Source of the DNA: Tetracladium setigerum
Lineage: Eukaryota > Ascomycota > Leotiomycetes > Helotiales
Reading direction: 5' to 3'
DNA: 64,000 nt
Assembly: GCA_031472005.1 (NCBI GenBank)
Contig: PZJY01000001.1
Coordinates: 1,364,001-1,428,000, forward strand
In this document: positions 11,285 through 23,186 of the stretch, piece by piece
How the letters are laid out: each line of letters starts with the position of its first letter
Numbering within the stretch: the first letter of the stretch is position 1
The notes under the pieces: model-generated
What the model saw: the letters and a program-made list of their open reading frames with translations, nothing else
Database searches by the model: none
What the model was told of the DNA's origin: nothing
Program-made: the position numbers and the translations under genes

Positions 11285-12706
11285 TTTTTGTCTGCTATTT
11301 TGTGTAGTTGGGGAGTATGGGTGCATACCTTATTCATCCATCATTGATCGATGGATCGATCGCCTGGGCTTGGGTTTTGGGCTCGGGTTGTCTTTTTGTT
11401 TTCTCTGACTCTATTAAAAATCACCAGACAGACAGAGAGAAAAACACACCGATATACCACGCATGTCAAGAAGAATTGCGATTGCTATGTTTCTGATATC
11501 TACTTTTTTTTTTTTACACATTTCCTTATTTTTTTCCAAGGGAGGGACAAGAAGAGAAGATTAAATAACATTTTTTTAAGTTTGTTTGCTGAGGGATTGT
11601 TTTTAATTAATTCTTTTGAGTGAAAGATGATGGATTAATTGACTGATGGATGTATGGTATAGGTTGCATGTCTTGAGATTTTTTTTTAAAAAAAGCCTAC
11701 CTTGTCTTGTACTTGCATTATTAGGCTCATAGGTTCATAGGCACATAGATCAAAAATAGAAAGAGAAAGAGATAAAGATAAAAATAACATAAGCGGAGCA
11801 GTTCTGTCTGGTTCCTTTCTCCTTTTCAGATTTAGGATTTGGATTTGGTGCTGAATGGGGAAGAGAATACGACGAGATACGAATGAGAACGCGTACCTAC
11901 CTAGGTGCTGTACCTTGATACGGTAAGATACGTAACAAAAGAAGTTTTGTCCAAGAGTACTAGTTAGAAAAGAAAAGTGGGATTAGGTACGACTTGCTTC
12001 AGGGCGTGATGCGAGTACGAGAATACGAGAGAGTGTAGTGGTTTCTTCGTTCGTTTTATTTTAATAACCCAATGAGGGATGGAGGTTTGTAATTTGGGTT
12101 TTTTGACTAAATATATATACACCTAAATAAAAAGGCTTATTTTTATAATGATTGAAGATTGAAAATTTGGTTTGAGGTTGTGATGGTTGACCCTCCCCTC
12201 CCCACACAAGGGGAAAGGTGGGTTATATTTACCCCCTATATTGGCAGGGAGGTTCAAATAATTGCGAACTTGACTTGCTCGCTTAAGAAATTTGTTTATT
12301 CAAAACAGACTTCACTTCACATCAAGTCCCCAACAACTTCTTGATTCTTTGGCATGTAGGTGTTCCATCTTCGCAGGGGAAGTTGTTTCAGCACAAAGAT
12401 ATATTTACACATTATATTTATCATAAAAGAAAAACGAAAATAGACAAGTCAGTGTCCGGTCAAGATATGTCCATTGAAATTTAAAGCAAGGGAGCTATAT
12501 ACACTTTTCATTTCCATTTTCATCTTCACTCATTCATATCTCGTGAGAAATCATCCATCATATAATCATTGTTGGAAGCGCAAACATGCCATTGGGTTTT
12601 TGAGATGAGAGTACGAGATATGCTACTTCCCTCTCTTGACGACGACGATGAGATGACGACCAGACGAAAGAGTCAATATCGTGATGCCGATGAAGAAGAA
12701 GAGAAA

Positions 12707-14284
12707 TTAGACCTTTCCAACACCGGCGGAAGCCTTGACGCGTGCACAAACACACGACGCAGGATCGGCACTATTTCAAATCGTCAGTTCCAAAGATCTT
12801 ACTCAAAGTCCAGTGGGCACAAAAATCAAATACAAGATCAAAAGATCAAACATACCTATAACTATAAGGAGGAGTAAGTGTTCCAGTCTTAGTAATTCTC
12901 GTCGTGGAAGTTCCCAACAACAAATTCCCGATATCCTGAATGGACCCCTCGGTGTCGGAATCAAGGTTGGTAACCATAGCGAGCAAAACGTTGTTGAAGG
13001 AGTTATTCTCCACACGGGCGATGGCGCCCATGCGCGAGTTGATACCGGAGGTGGGAGCGTCTTCGTAGCAGGAGGAGTAGATGTGAGCTGTTCCGAAGCG
13101 AAGAGAGGGGAGACGAGAGTTGACGTTATAGAACCAGTTGTGGTGGTAGGTTACGTGGAGCTTGCCGGTGTCTTCGCCGGCGTTGTTGTCGGAGTGGCCG
13201 ATGAGGGAGCCTTTCCACTGTTTTGGGGATTTTGTTAGTTTTAATTGGTAATTTGCCTTTTTGAAATGAGGAAAGCTAGGCTGGGAAGGTAGGTAGGAAA
13301 GAAAAGATGGGAAGGAGAAAACTTACGTGGTCGTGGAGGATGTTCCAGGAGACGGTGACGCCGTCAGATGCGTGTGAGATATCCAACAGTCCATCGTAAT
13401 CATCCTTTCCTCCGACTATGCCCTTGCTGGCAAAGTCGTTGTGATCGATCCAGACTTTGGTGGAGCCATCGATACCGACAATATCGCACTTGGAGCAAGC
13501 AAGACCGAATTTCAGATTGCGAAGAATGACGTTGGTTGCGTCCTTGATGCGGAAACCGGAGTTGATGATTCCTGTTGTTAAGTTGTGTTAGTATCATTGG
13601 AGGGAGTGTATGAGAGAGAGGTGCCGGGGGAAAGGAGAACTTACCACCAGTGCTGCCAATACCAATGATGGAGGTGTTGCTCTCGACATCAAGGACTTCG
13701 CCGCAGTTTAGCTGACCGGAAATTCTGATGACACCTCCAGCTGCGAGGGCACTGGTGAGGGCACTGCAGGATGAGACGGTAACTCCAGTTCCGCTTCCAC
13801 CTCCTGTGGTTCCTGCACCGTATCCAACGAGTTGGTCAATCTGTTTTGACACCGAATCAGTATGGTAGTTCCAACTTTTCTATCTTGCAACATGCTGGAA
13901 GGATGTACATACAGGAGCAGAGCAAGTTCCAGAAGAAGGAGCGGTGGTAGTAGCAGCTCGCGATGTTGTTGTCGTCGTCACGCCACCAGCAGCTGTAGTA
14001 GTCGTAGCAGCTCTCGTTGTTGTGACGGCAGCAGTAGTGGTTGGAGCAGCAGCTCCAGACCAGTGACATGTGCACTCGGCTGAAATAAGATTGGGCTTCC
14101 TTGAGCAGTTGGTGGCCCATGCTGGAAGTGCTGTAGTTGCAGTCACGACGGATTTGGTGAAGGAAGCGCAGAATGGAGAGGCAACGGCGGAGTTGGATTT
14201 GATATAAGAAGCACAGGGGTTGGTGTTTGCGTTGAGGCATCCAAGGGCTACCGGGGCCAGGGCCAGAAGAGCGTAATACTGCAT
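12707..14284 (-). CDS. Secreted pectate lyase (PL1) with N-terminal Cys module and Thr-rich linker
   Basis: Five exons (13913-14284, 13645-13840, 13327-13571, 12856-13217, 12707-12770) join in frame to about 412 aa. Residues 1-16 are a signal peptide. Residues ~17-80 carry six or more cysteines ending in CTCHW, followed by a Thr/Ala-rich linker (~80-118) probably O-glycosylated. The catalytic part is a right-handed beta-helix PL1 domain from residue ~125. It has VWIDHNDF (the vWiDH motif), NSRLPSLRFG with the RxPxxR active-site pattern, and NLKFG. The C-terminus ASAGVGKV is typical. The enzyme cleaves de-esterified pectin by beta-elimination with Ca2+. The N-terminal module is not CBM1-like (no aromatic ladder that I can see); it resembles Cys-rich N-terminal modules found in other fungal secreted proteins. 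A TATA-like element lies about 95 bases upstream. Confidence 0.92.
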
Positions 14285-15908
14285 GGTGAGGAAGCTTTCG
14301 AATCCAAGGCACAGGTGAAGATGTTGAAGTTGGTGGAGATAGCGAAAGGAAAGCTACAAGGAAGGAGGCATGGCCATTATATATATCTTCTCTTGCTGAG
14401 ATCTATGAGAGAAGATAATTATGTTTCAAATTTTCCACCTCTAGCATGGAACAGGCCATTCTCGGACGCCAATAGACACTTCGTGGAGAAGATATATTAG
14501 GACAAGCAATGACTGAAACAAAAATATGTATTCTAGTGTCGTGCATACAAGATTCTGCCCTGAATTTTCGTTGCCACAATACTGGAAATGGCCTAGCTTT
14601 GAGGACAAGGGTAAGGCGGAGAAATGCTATCTATGGCACTCTGCCATCCATTTTTCTGGGGTAATATAGGGGGAAAATTCTACTATAGCTCGGAAGAATT
14701 AAGACATCAGAGGGGGTAGTCTTATCTGATGAAAAGGGGAGAATAAAGCATCGGATGATCTGCAAGTAATCAAAATATAGTAGTTTTGAGTGACAGCAAG
14801 GATGAGATCCCACACCAGTTTAGGAAGGATGCATTCGAGCGATGATCATCCAAACTTCAATGCACAACATGCGAAGCACAATAATGAATTACAGAAACAA
14901 AGTGGATCCAAAGAGTAAGAATGAGAGGATGCCAGTTGATCAAAGCAAAAAGTGGCTGACGGGTGAACTTACGGCTTACCCCAGATTCTCACCTCAATGT
15001 GCCAGCCCCAGTTCCCCAGACTTGCCTGAGTGAGTGCCGAGCGGCTGAAGATGAGTGCTCACGAGAGGTCGGAATAATTCAACAGCAAGTAGCTTGCAGC
15101 AACCCTGATTGTATTTCCACCTTTCACAGGTGTTGTGAGGTTCAGAACACTCTATAACTTAGAAATTGTCAGGTGGCCACTGGCCAATGACGGATCTTCC
15201 TGAATATTAACCGCTGGGCTTTCTGTAGGATTGAGGGGACCGAAATCATCAACCTTAAATGAAACAGGGACAGCTGCGGGATGAGCGTCTGGCTTGAACT
15301 GCCAAGGGGCATATATTGAGGATATACAAATTTGAGGAGGCATGTGTGGGGTTGTGTCCAGTGGCCATCGAAAAATACTCAGCCGAGAAGAAAAGCCAGA
15401 AGCTGAGTTGAATAGCTAAACCAAGCGCAGATCGTATAGAAAAGACGGTACAAATTTACAAGGACTAGAAATTCCATTTGAACCATTTCCGTTGGTTTGG
15501 TGATGAGTTGAACATTCATTCCTGGTGAACAGTCCGCTGTGATCTTTTATCTACATGAAGCGCCAAGACAGGTTGTTGAACGAACGATAGAATTGAAACG
15601 AGAAATAAATCTGCAGACAACGCGAAAGATGACTGGATATGGAGGAGGCCTGATAAGAATTTCAAACCAGATTTTTGGTGCCTAGAAATCATCTCCAATT
15701 TTTTTTTTTAAAAAAAAACGAAAATCACTTGATCAACAACTATGGCCCCCTAATCATGAAAAGTTTCATTAAGTCATAAATCAATGCATTTCATCCATAC
15801 TGGGTATTTCCATCTCCCAAGAATCCAGATCCTCTCCCAAAACGCCTGTCCATGTATTCCAATGCCTCCATCCCTAGCTTGTCAAACCATCACCTGCTGG
15901 TTCTTTCA
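14285..15908. other. Intergenic region, pectate lyase promoter / fungalysin 3' side
   Basis: About 1.6 kb. The part near 14285-14500 is the pectate lyase promoter. Small open frames at 14963-15157 (plus, several Cys) and 15152-15343 (minus) are not recognised and have no clear start context. A T9/A9 run pair lies near 15700-15718. Confidence 0.5.
14378..14386 (-). promoter_or_regulatory. TATA-like element of the pectate lyase gene
   Basis: On the minus strand the sequence reads ATATATATAA about 95 bases before the start codon at 14284. The spacing suits a TATA-dependent, inducible fungal promoter; this is inferred from position only. Confidence 0.5.
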
Positions 15909-18115
15909 CTAGCAAACCCCCGCTGGCACACTAAAATCGTTGAACCTGACGGCCCTTCCATCCACCACGCCAGCTCCCAAACCTCTCTTCGCAAACCCCG
16001 TCCAAATCTCACAACTATTCTGTCCCCCCGTCAACACACTATCAGCATCCACAATCGCATTCCTCGCATCCACGAAGCTAGGATTGCAAGGCTGCAACGC
16101 CATCGCATCAATCACTAGCTTCATGGATAAAAACCTGCCATCACTCGGCACAACACCGCCGGGCAACCACACAGGTCTCCTCTCGGGATTGAGCCCATGT
16201 TTATCAATGAGATTCCACATGACTTCATACAACATAGTATTCCATACGGTACCGATGTTGTGAGTGATGGTCTCGTTGTTAACATTCGCGTACATGAGCG
16301 GATTTGTCGTAGTGGATGTAGAGTAGGGCACTTTTCGGATGCCAGCCGCTGTGCCTGCTGCCCAGGACGCGATGACGCGGTTTGTGGCTCGAGTCTCGCT
16401 GCCGTTCATATTGACTGCGATTGCCATAAAGTCACTCCAGCCTTCGCCCATGCCGTTTGATTCAAGAGTGTTGAGACAGGCTGCATTAGCTGGGCCGCCA
16501 GTGAGACGGTTAGAAAGACCGTGAGTGTATTCGTGGCACACAATGTCAGCGTCGAAACTGGAGTCTCGGAGAGGGTTTGCGCTGTTGGGAGTTCCCCAAA
16601 GGTACATTCTCATTCTGCCTGAGTTTCCGTCCTGGTTGGGTTTGTTAGAGAAGTTTTGAAAGGCAGCAATGGAAATCATACCGGCGGAGTAAGAAAATTA
16701 GCATTATTCAGTCCAGATCCATCCTGCGCATTACATATAACTGGATCACCTTCCACCCCCTTGTATTTCCATTAACCTCTTGAAAATTCCCAGCAGCTTC
16801 CGTGAAACCCATAGCGTAGAGGAGATCATGCATCATATTGGCTGTATAGAATAATTGAGTGACGGAGGCGTCGATGTATGTTTTGGGATCTGTGGCGTTG
16901 ATGTTGAGCGGGAAGTTGAAATTTGCACCAGATACGTTGGGCCTGTAATCGTCGGAAATATTATTGTTAGCATTCCAATTGGCTTGAGCGAGGATGTTGT
17001 TCCCAACGGTTGAGCCAAAGGTTGATGCGGTGGTATTTTGCCATGAGAAACTGAGAGTGCGTATTAGCTGATGTAAATGCGAATATTTAGGATAGCATGA
17101 GAACTAATTATATCGCACTAGAGAATAAGCAGAAGTAGTACTTACGGTGAAGCGACTGTGTCGTATGGGTCCTTCTCTAGAATGCGAGGCCCGTCTGTTG
17201 GATCTATCTGGGACCAAGGACTGCAAAATCATGAGCATTCTCCACAAGTAGAAATCAGGGAGAAATGCTCACTAAACACCATAAGTGGCATGAGCAACAT
17301 ATTCCACCACACCCATGACCGTACTCGCTGACTGAGCATCCACGTAGGAAAGCAACCAAGTATCCAGAATATCCGTTTCAACCCTCCATACCAACTTTAC
17401 GCCTGTGCCTTGTTGGAGATACACCAAGCGAGCCGTGGGATCTTGATATGCACCTGTCGTGCCTGTGATGATGTAGCTTCCTTTCAGAGCGCTGGGTTCC
17501 ATCGAATCAGAGGTGTCAGGTGCGTCTTCGAGACCGACTACATCACCAGTGATCTTTGCAGTCGCTTTGTCTGTCGTGATGGCAAGTCCGAGCATCTTGG
17601 ATGCTTTCCTAAGTGCCATTACAGGGCCGACGAAATCTCGCTTTGCCAAACTTCTTGCTGAAGGAATGGCGCCGGTGTAAAGACTGTGGCCGTAAGAAAT
17701 GATGGTCCCATCTTTTGCCAACTAGTGGGGTTAGTGACGGCTTCAAATCTTCCAACAAATAACGTACATTAATATTGAGATTGGAATTATCAATGTCGAG
17801 ATTGTTTGCCAGTTGCTTGAAGTAGAAATGTTCAACGCCATTATCCCCAGTATAGTGATCGTCTATCAGTCGAAAGCTCGTGGTAGGGAATGTCTTGCCC
17901 AGAAATGCAATTGCCGTCTGCAGATTCGTGGCTCTCTTATTGGGCCTCAAGCTCCTCTTTGATGTGCTTGGGACACTAACATAAGATCCTCCTCCACTCA
18001 ACCTAAATGCCTCGAGATCGACTGATCTTCTCTGTGGTTGGTTCGTATGCGGATGTGCCAAAACGAGTGTGATGAACAGCAAAAACAAAACAGAGAATGG
18101 TGAAAGGCCCATCAT
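15909..18115 (-). CDS. Fungalysin, M36 extracellular metalloprotease (apparent frameshift)
   Basis: Five exons: 17768-18115, 17273-17721, 17146-17220, 16682-17050 and 15909-16631. With one base restored they give about 654 aa, close to the usual fungalysin length. The start at 18115 gives a signal peptide ([15 protein letters not shown]). An FTP-type propeptide follows, then the catalytic domain. The zinc site is HEYTH (H~447, E~448, H~451), with the third ligand E in GMGEGWSDF (~477). It is a secreted broad-specificity endopeptidase made as a zymogen. The frame breaks in exon 4 at the C5 run 16756-16760: [10 protein letters not shown] and [16 protein letters not shown] are in different frames, and one more base in the run joins them. 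Exon arithmetic only closes with that base. The exon 2 donor is GTGAGC, giving [10 protein letters not shown] at the junction. Confidence 0.9.
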
Positions 18116-19718
18116 GATGGCCAGAAAGGAAATAGGAATATCGACGAAAAGAAACAACGAGTGAGATTGAAAAGAGTGATTTGGGAATACCTACCAGAGG
18201 ATATACAAACACTAAGTAGGAAAATGGAGCTCCCGTGTCGAGCCGGTTTTGGGGCAGAGCCCAGTCCCACCGTCCACACAATTGCAGTTACCAAAGGCAT
18301 TCGTGGCAGTGGAGAAAGTGTTTGGTAGATGGTCGAGCCCTTGGACGGTTTCCCACATGAACCAAGCATGGAAACTTGCGACGAGAAGCTTCATAGGTGG
18401 ACATGAGATGAAAGTGCCTCCCAAAGCCCCCAACTAAGGAAGAAACAATTATAGATTGCCAACCTGGACAAGCAAGTCATTTCAGTTCCTCGAAAGGTGC
18501 TTTCATCAAAAGCATGTGTGAGGTTGATCGAGTCGAAATGCCTCGCTGTGCCGTTTGAGCTAACATCTGAGACGCGGATGGAATGATGCATGAACACCAG
18601 AAGTGTTGTTCGTGTAGCAGAGTCAAACACGGCCGTTCCGCAATGCCATAATCATTTCTTCTTGTCTGCCATTCGTCAAGAGGTAAGTAAGGCTCATGCT
18701 GATCGTGTGCAAATGATAGTAGTTGTTTGCTTGTTGGTCTGGTTGAGGATTAAAAATACATCGGTTGGAAATGCGTCTTTGCAATCAGCTACGGAGAAAA
18801 GCAACTCGATAAAGACCAGATGAAAGCTTGGGTGTTGATATCAACGCAGTACAGGACCGCCAGGTACGGAGACAAGCAAATGGAGGATTAGTAAAAAGCC
18901 GTGGATTGGGGATGGATTGTATAATCGCTCGGTTTCTACCCCAATCCCAATCCCCCAGGTCACGGAGCTAATGATTAAGCAACCTCCAGATCTGTTGACA
19001 TGTCACATGACATATGGTTGAGAGAGTACCTCAAAGAAACATAGAATAGCTGCCTAGGTGGGTATTCTTCCAGCCTTTAATAAGTTTTCTTTACCGAGTG
19101 CGAAATAATCGCTTTCGCTAACCAGGATCCCGATGAAGAATTTGTCTACGGCCGAAGATCTCCAGTCCGGACTGTTGATCACATTTATATCACGTGATAT
19201 TAAACGACTCCTTCCCCCAAAAGTTCAATCAAACTGCTCGAGAATGGAGACATTTCATCGACCTGCGGGCAAACAATGCCTCGAAAGTGCATATCAAGTT
19301 ACACCGACATGGGTAACAACCGCACCCTAGCGGCCGCACCCACCGCATATATTTGGTTCTCCGAAGGAATATAGATTTCACGTGAGGATTTCCCACTTTA
19401 TCACCGAAAAGCGTCAGTTGCTTGCTAGACGAGATCGGCCATTCTCAACACCCGGAATTAAGCGGACAACACTACTGGAGATATGACCGTGATTGATAAT
19501 TTCTCAACCTTTGTCAATCTGGCAAGGCGGAGAGGAGGCACGGAATGGAGTATATAAGATGACAGTGATGGTGATGTTATTTTGGAGGAAATCAGTATCA
19601 AATAACAAAGTCTTTCATCACATCCTCACACCAAAGCTCTAATCAACCTCACTCAATTCAAACACATTAAACTTTCAGTTTCAATTTTTGAACTTCAAAA
19701 TATCCATCTTCTGCAAAT
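18116..19718. other. Divergent intergenic region, fungalysin / short-chain dehydrogenase
   Basis: About 1.6 kb containing two promoters. It has palindromic CACGTG sites at 19191-19196 and 19379-19384, a CATGTCACATG element at 18999-19009 and a TATA box at 19551. A 60-73 codon frame at 18212-18433 (minus) is not convincing as a gene. Confidence 0.55.
19551..19558 (+). promoter_or_regulatory. TATA box of the short-chain dehydrogenase gene
   Basis: TATATAAG lies 168 bases before the start codon at 19719, with a pyrimidine- and A-rich leader between. Called from consensus and position. Confidence 0.55.
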
Positions 19719-20925
19719 ATGTCTTCAGATTTTGGTTTCCACACCACCGGCCAGGAAGTCTTTGACGTCTTGTCCTCCTCCGTTGCTGGAAAGACAAGTT
19801 TGTCCCCTCACTCAATCCTTCACAGCTTTCTTCCTCGCTAACAAACATTCCCCATCTAGTCGTTCTCACCGGACCTACACCAACAAGTCTTGGTGCCGTT
19901 GTCGTGGAACTGCTCTCCACCCACCCAACCTCCAAACCAGCCAGCATCATTCTCCTCGGCCGTTCCCTCGAGAAGACACAACCATTGATCTCCAAGCGTT
20001 CGCACACCCCTCCCCATTCCCACCTCCAACATTCGGGCAAACCACTAACAGCAACCCTCAGTCAACGCTCTCTCACCCACCACCACAACCCCCTTCATCC
20101 CCATTGACCTCCTCTCGCAAGCCTCCATCCGCAGCGCCGCCACCGCCCTCATCGCCCTCGCTCCCAAAATCGACATTCTCATCAATAACGCCGGCGTGAT
20201 GGGTATTCACGAATACAGCGTCTCATCCGACGGCATAGAAGCACAATTCGCAATCAACCACCTCGGACACTTCCTCCTTACCAACCTCCTCCTCTCAGCC
20301 ACACCCTCAATCTTCAATCCCTCTTCGCGAATCATCTCTATCTCCTCTGAAGGACATATCTTCGCGGACGTTCAACTGCCTTCTTCTTCCCCTGGCACCC
20401 CACTGGCCAAAGACGCCATCCTAGCCGGCGTCAACTTCGGTGCTAAAGGCGAGAACTATGACCCCTGGAAGGCTTATGGACAATCCAAGTCCGCGAACAT
20501 CCTTTTCGGTCACTCCCTCGCCAAGAAACTGGCAAACAGAGATATCCAAGCCTTCTCTTTGCATCCAGGCATGATCTTTGGGACAGGGTTGGCAGTTAAT
20601 CTGGTTGAGCCGGATTGGGATGCAATCTTGACAGTGTTTGACCATGTCGGTAGACAGAAGCCCGGCATCAAGAGTTTGGAGGAAGGCTTGAGTACGATTG
20701 TTTTTGCGAGTTTGGACAAGGGGATTGTTGGTGAGTTGACTCCGCTTCTTGGGTGGTTTTGAGGGGTCTTGAAGGGGCGAGGCTAATTTGATGATAGCGC
20801 ATTCTGGTGAATATTTGGCAGATTGCAAGATTGCCACTCCGATGCCGTGGGCAAGTGATGAAGCGAATGCGGAGAGACTGTGGGAAGCAAGCGAGGCACT
20901 TGTTGGTGAGAAGTTTGAGTATTGA
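19719..20925 (+). CDS. Short-chain dehydrogenase/reductase (retinol dehydrogenase-like, apparent frameshift)
   Basis: Three exons: 19719-19797, 19860-20730 and 20798-20925. The Rossmann start is VLTGPTPTSLGAVVVELL (a variant of TGxxxGxG). Further on are IDILINNAGVMG (the NNAG motif), INHLGHFLLTN, IISISSEGH with the catalytic Ser, and YGQSKSANILF with the YxxxK pair. The C-terminal exon ends with EYLADCKIATPMPWA. This is the Asp-less classical SDR type close to WWOX/retinol dehydrogenase-like proteins of fungi; the substrate is unknown. The frame changes between ~20060 and ~20100. FIPIDLLSQASI is in another frame than KPLTATLSQ, and the exon is one base too long. An extra C in the C5 run 20089-20093 is the simplest cause. 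The C-terminal splice (GTGAGT donor, ATAG acceptor) restores a typical family ending. Confidence 0.82.
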
Positions 20926-21299
20926 GAAGATACTTCTTCGAAGTAATTGTTCTGGTATTAGTTGAGTTTGTCTTTTGAGAAATGGAAGGGGGAAATCTCA
21001 GCTCTAGTTAGATGCAATATAAATCAAGATTGATGTTTGAAACCAGATTGTTTGACTTTTTAATCAGTCTCCAAAACATATCCATTCTCAGATTCCCGAA
21101 GTGTGACATTAATTACGCGCACAAACAGCTAGATCTCTACTGACCCCACAAAACCAACTTTCCATTTCATGAATGCAAAAAAAGAGCACGCACAAGTAAA
21201 AGACCTATGTTGTACAAATCCCGATACGCCAAAGGTACTGTACTATGTACACCCTGTTCCAAATATAGGTACCACACATATTCCTGGTAATTGAGTTGC
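20926..21299. other. Convergent 3' intergenic region
   Basis: About 370 bases between the stop of the dehydrogenase and the stop of the PQ-loop gene on the other strand. AT-rich 3' sequence, no gene seen. Confidence 0.7.
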
Positions 21300-22540
21300 T
21301 CATTCGATGGCTGATGTTGAAGGCTTTGGAGCATACATCCTGAACTGGACGAAAATAATGCCATCTTCAGCCATTGTCCCCAAAGATCCGATCAACCATG
21401 GTAGATTCGTCCAGATATAATCTTTCTCGAGAGAGTGGGTCAGAATACTCGCTCCGTAGGTTAAATTTCCCATCAAAGAAAGAAGGAAGAAAAGCAAGGC
21501 GAGTCCTTCACAAGACTTATCCTTATAGTTCTTGTAGATTTGTGGGATACGAGCACTGGAAAGTTAGTACTCGTTCGATTCGGTCTAATTGGTAAAAAGA
21601 ATACTCACCCAAGGTAGCACACTGCGCTTGTGTATCCCAGAATGGACGCACCAAGAGCAACCTTTTGCTCGCCATCAGCTCCATCAGCCGGAAGTTTTGG
21701 GGTGGCTTTCCAGACACCAGATTGCCACGCCATGGCCCATCCAGCAGTGCCAACGAAAATAACAGCAACGATACTGATAGTATTCCTCAACCAAGGATTG
21801 GCATCAGGTGAGTCATCTTCCTCCAGAATTTTGCTGAGAGAATCACTTCTATGAAGGTTACTTCGGACAGAGGATCGGCGACGGTGCGAGCCGGGAAGAC
21901 CTGTGTCATCACTGCTTCGTCTGCGGCTGAGGAGGGGTTCATCCTCGGTATTGGCAGTGGATGCAACTGAGGCTTGACGCCCTGCTCTGGCATTTAGGTG
22001 GTTGTAGTATAGACATTGACCGATGAGAACAAAATCGGCAATGCAGAAGTAAATTGCCAGAGCAATTACCGTAGGAACCAGATCAGCCCAGACGGCTCCT
22101 AGAAGAGGAGTTAGCACCCGCACGTGACCATTTCAAAAAAAGTTCTCGAGATGCAGCATTTAACTTTTTTGGAGTTTCATGACCTCAGAGCTGCACATAG
22201 GGTTTCCGCGGAAGGGATTTTGACAGGAAGACCTACCAGCAAGATTCGTGATGTCCCCGATCAGCCAGACGGTGAGGAAAATTAGAGAAATGCCCTCTGC
22301 ACTCCTTTGCTTGTAGTTCAGAATCAACTGAGGAACCTATGCGATTGTCAGAACCTCATCGATCCAAGATATCTTTCTATTCCCATCCTCCTCAACATCC
22401 CCGATCCGCACGGCGTTTTTACATACCAGTAGAAAGATCCAAGTCGCCAAAGATACCGAGCCAAAGACCCCTGATAAGCCTTCCTGGAAGGACAACGGAT
22501 CCGATAATGCTCGCATCGCGAACGTAGCTATGGCCGCCAT
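21300..22540 (-). CDS. PQ-loop vacuolar amino-acid transporter (Ypq1-3 type)
   Basis: Four exons (22427-22540, 22237-22336, 21609-22098, 21300-21555) give about 319 aa. There are two PQ-loop repeats. The first is VPQLILNYKQRSAEGISL, across the exon 1-2 junction. The second is ARIPQIYKNYKDKSCEGL, across the exon 3-4 junction. Both are followed by helices of the seven-helix PQ-loop fold. WLIGDITNLAGAVWADLVPT is a signature of the Ypq/PQLC2 group, which exports cationic amino acids from the vacuole or lysosome. The cytosolic loop between the repeats is long and polar, with an RRRSSDD cluster and a PLLSRRR segment, possibly a sorting motif. The start at 22540 is preferred because the family has a short N-terminus; an in-frame ATG at 22633 would add 31 residues. 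Confidence 0.92.
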
Positions 22541-23186
22541 GGTGTCAATCCGGATAGCTATATTCTTGGATTGCGAGGAAAGCAATGTTGAGATTGAGGT
22601 TGAAAGATTGTTGAAAATGACCAGGGAGGTCAAGTGAGATCAGGTATGAAAAGAGTCTGATACTAGTTCTTGGCCTGCATGCGCAGTAGTCTTCTTGCAG
22701 ATTAGGCTTATATCTCTGCAATTATCATTGGTCTTGTTATTTGGTCATTTTTTCCCTGCTTCTCCAATTTAGGAAGGAATCGCCACAGTCCCCTAGCCGC
22801 CAGCCGCCACCTGCAGATAAGAATAAGGTTTTGCATCTGGCCTCGACGCGCGCTTAAGATCCAATGAAGGAGGGACAGCATTGAGCAGCCAGTGTTGGCA
22901 CATCATCATCCCATCTCTCGTGAATCTCGCATTGCTTCAAATGCAATCCGAGAACATGCAAGGGAGATGTCGGACCTCAAGATGCAACGTCAAGCCTCTC
23001 AACCAGACCCGTGACACGAAACGAAACTTAAAGAAATGATGCCACGAAACATCTCGGACTCGAGTGCGTCATGAGAGTTCTCCTGCAAGTAGTCCACCTA
23101 ACGTAAGTCAAAAAGGTAAGACATTAAGACATTTCCATCCACTCCTCTCCTCTTCTTCCCATACAGTCAGTACCTCTGCAACTCCA
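22541..23186. other. Divergent intergenic region, PQ-loop / NAD(P)-binding protein
   Basis: About 650 bases with two promoters. A pyrimidine-rich leader lies just before 23187. No gene or clear motif seen. Confidence 0.55.

Larger units (their letters stand above)
10899..12706. other. Intergenic region with simple repeats
   Basis: About 1.8 kb, convergent between the ceramide synthase and pectate lyase genes, so it mostly holds 3' regions. It is rich in T runs and microsatellites. I see no gene; the open frames here come from low-complexity sequence. Confidence 0.65.

Noticed and set aside
14963..15343. Small frames with Cys or Pro-rich content on both strands
   Set aside because: Overlapping opposite-strand frames, weak starts, no recognisable family.
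18212..18433. Small Cys-containing secreted protein before fungalysin
   Set aside because: No convincing signal peptide and it lies in the fungalysin 5' leader.
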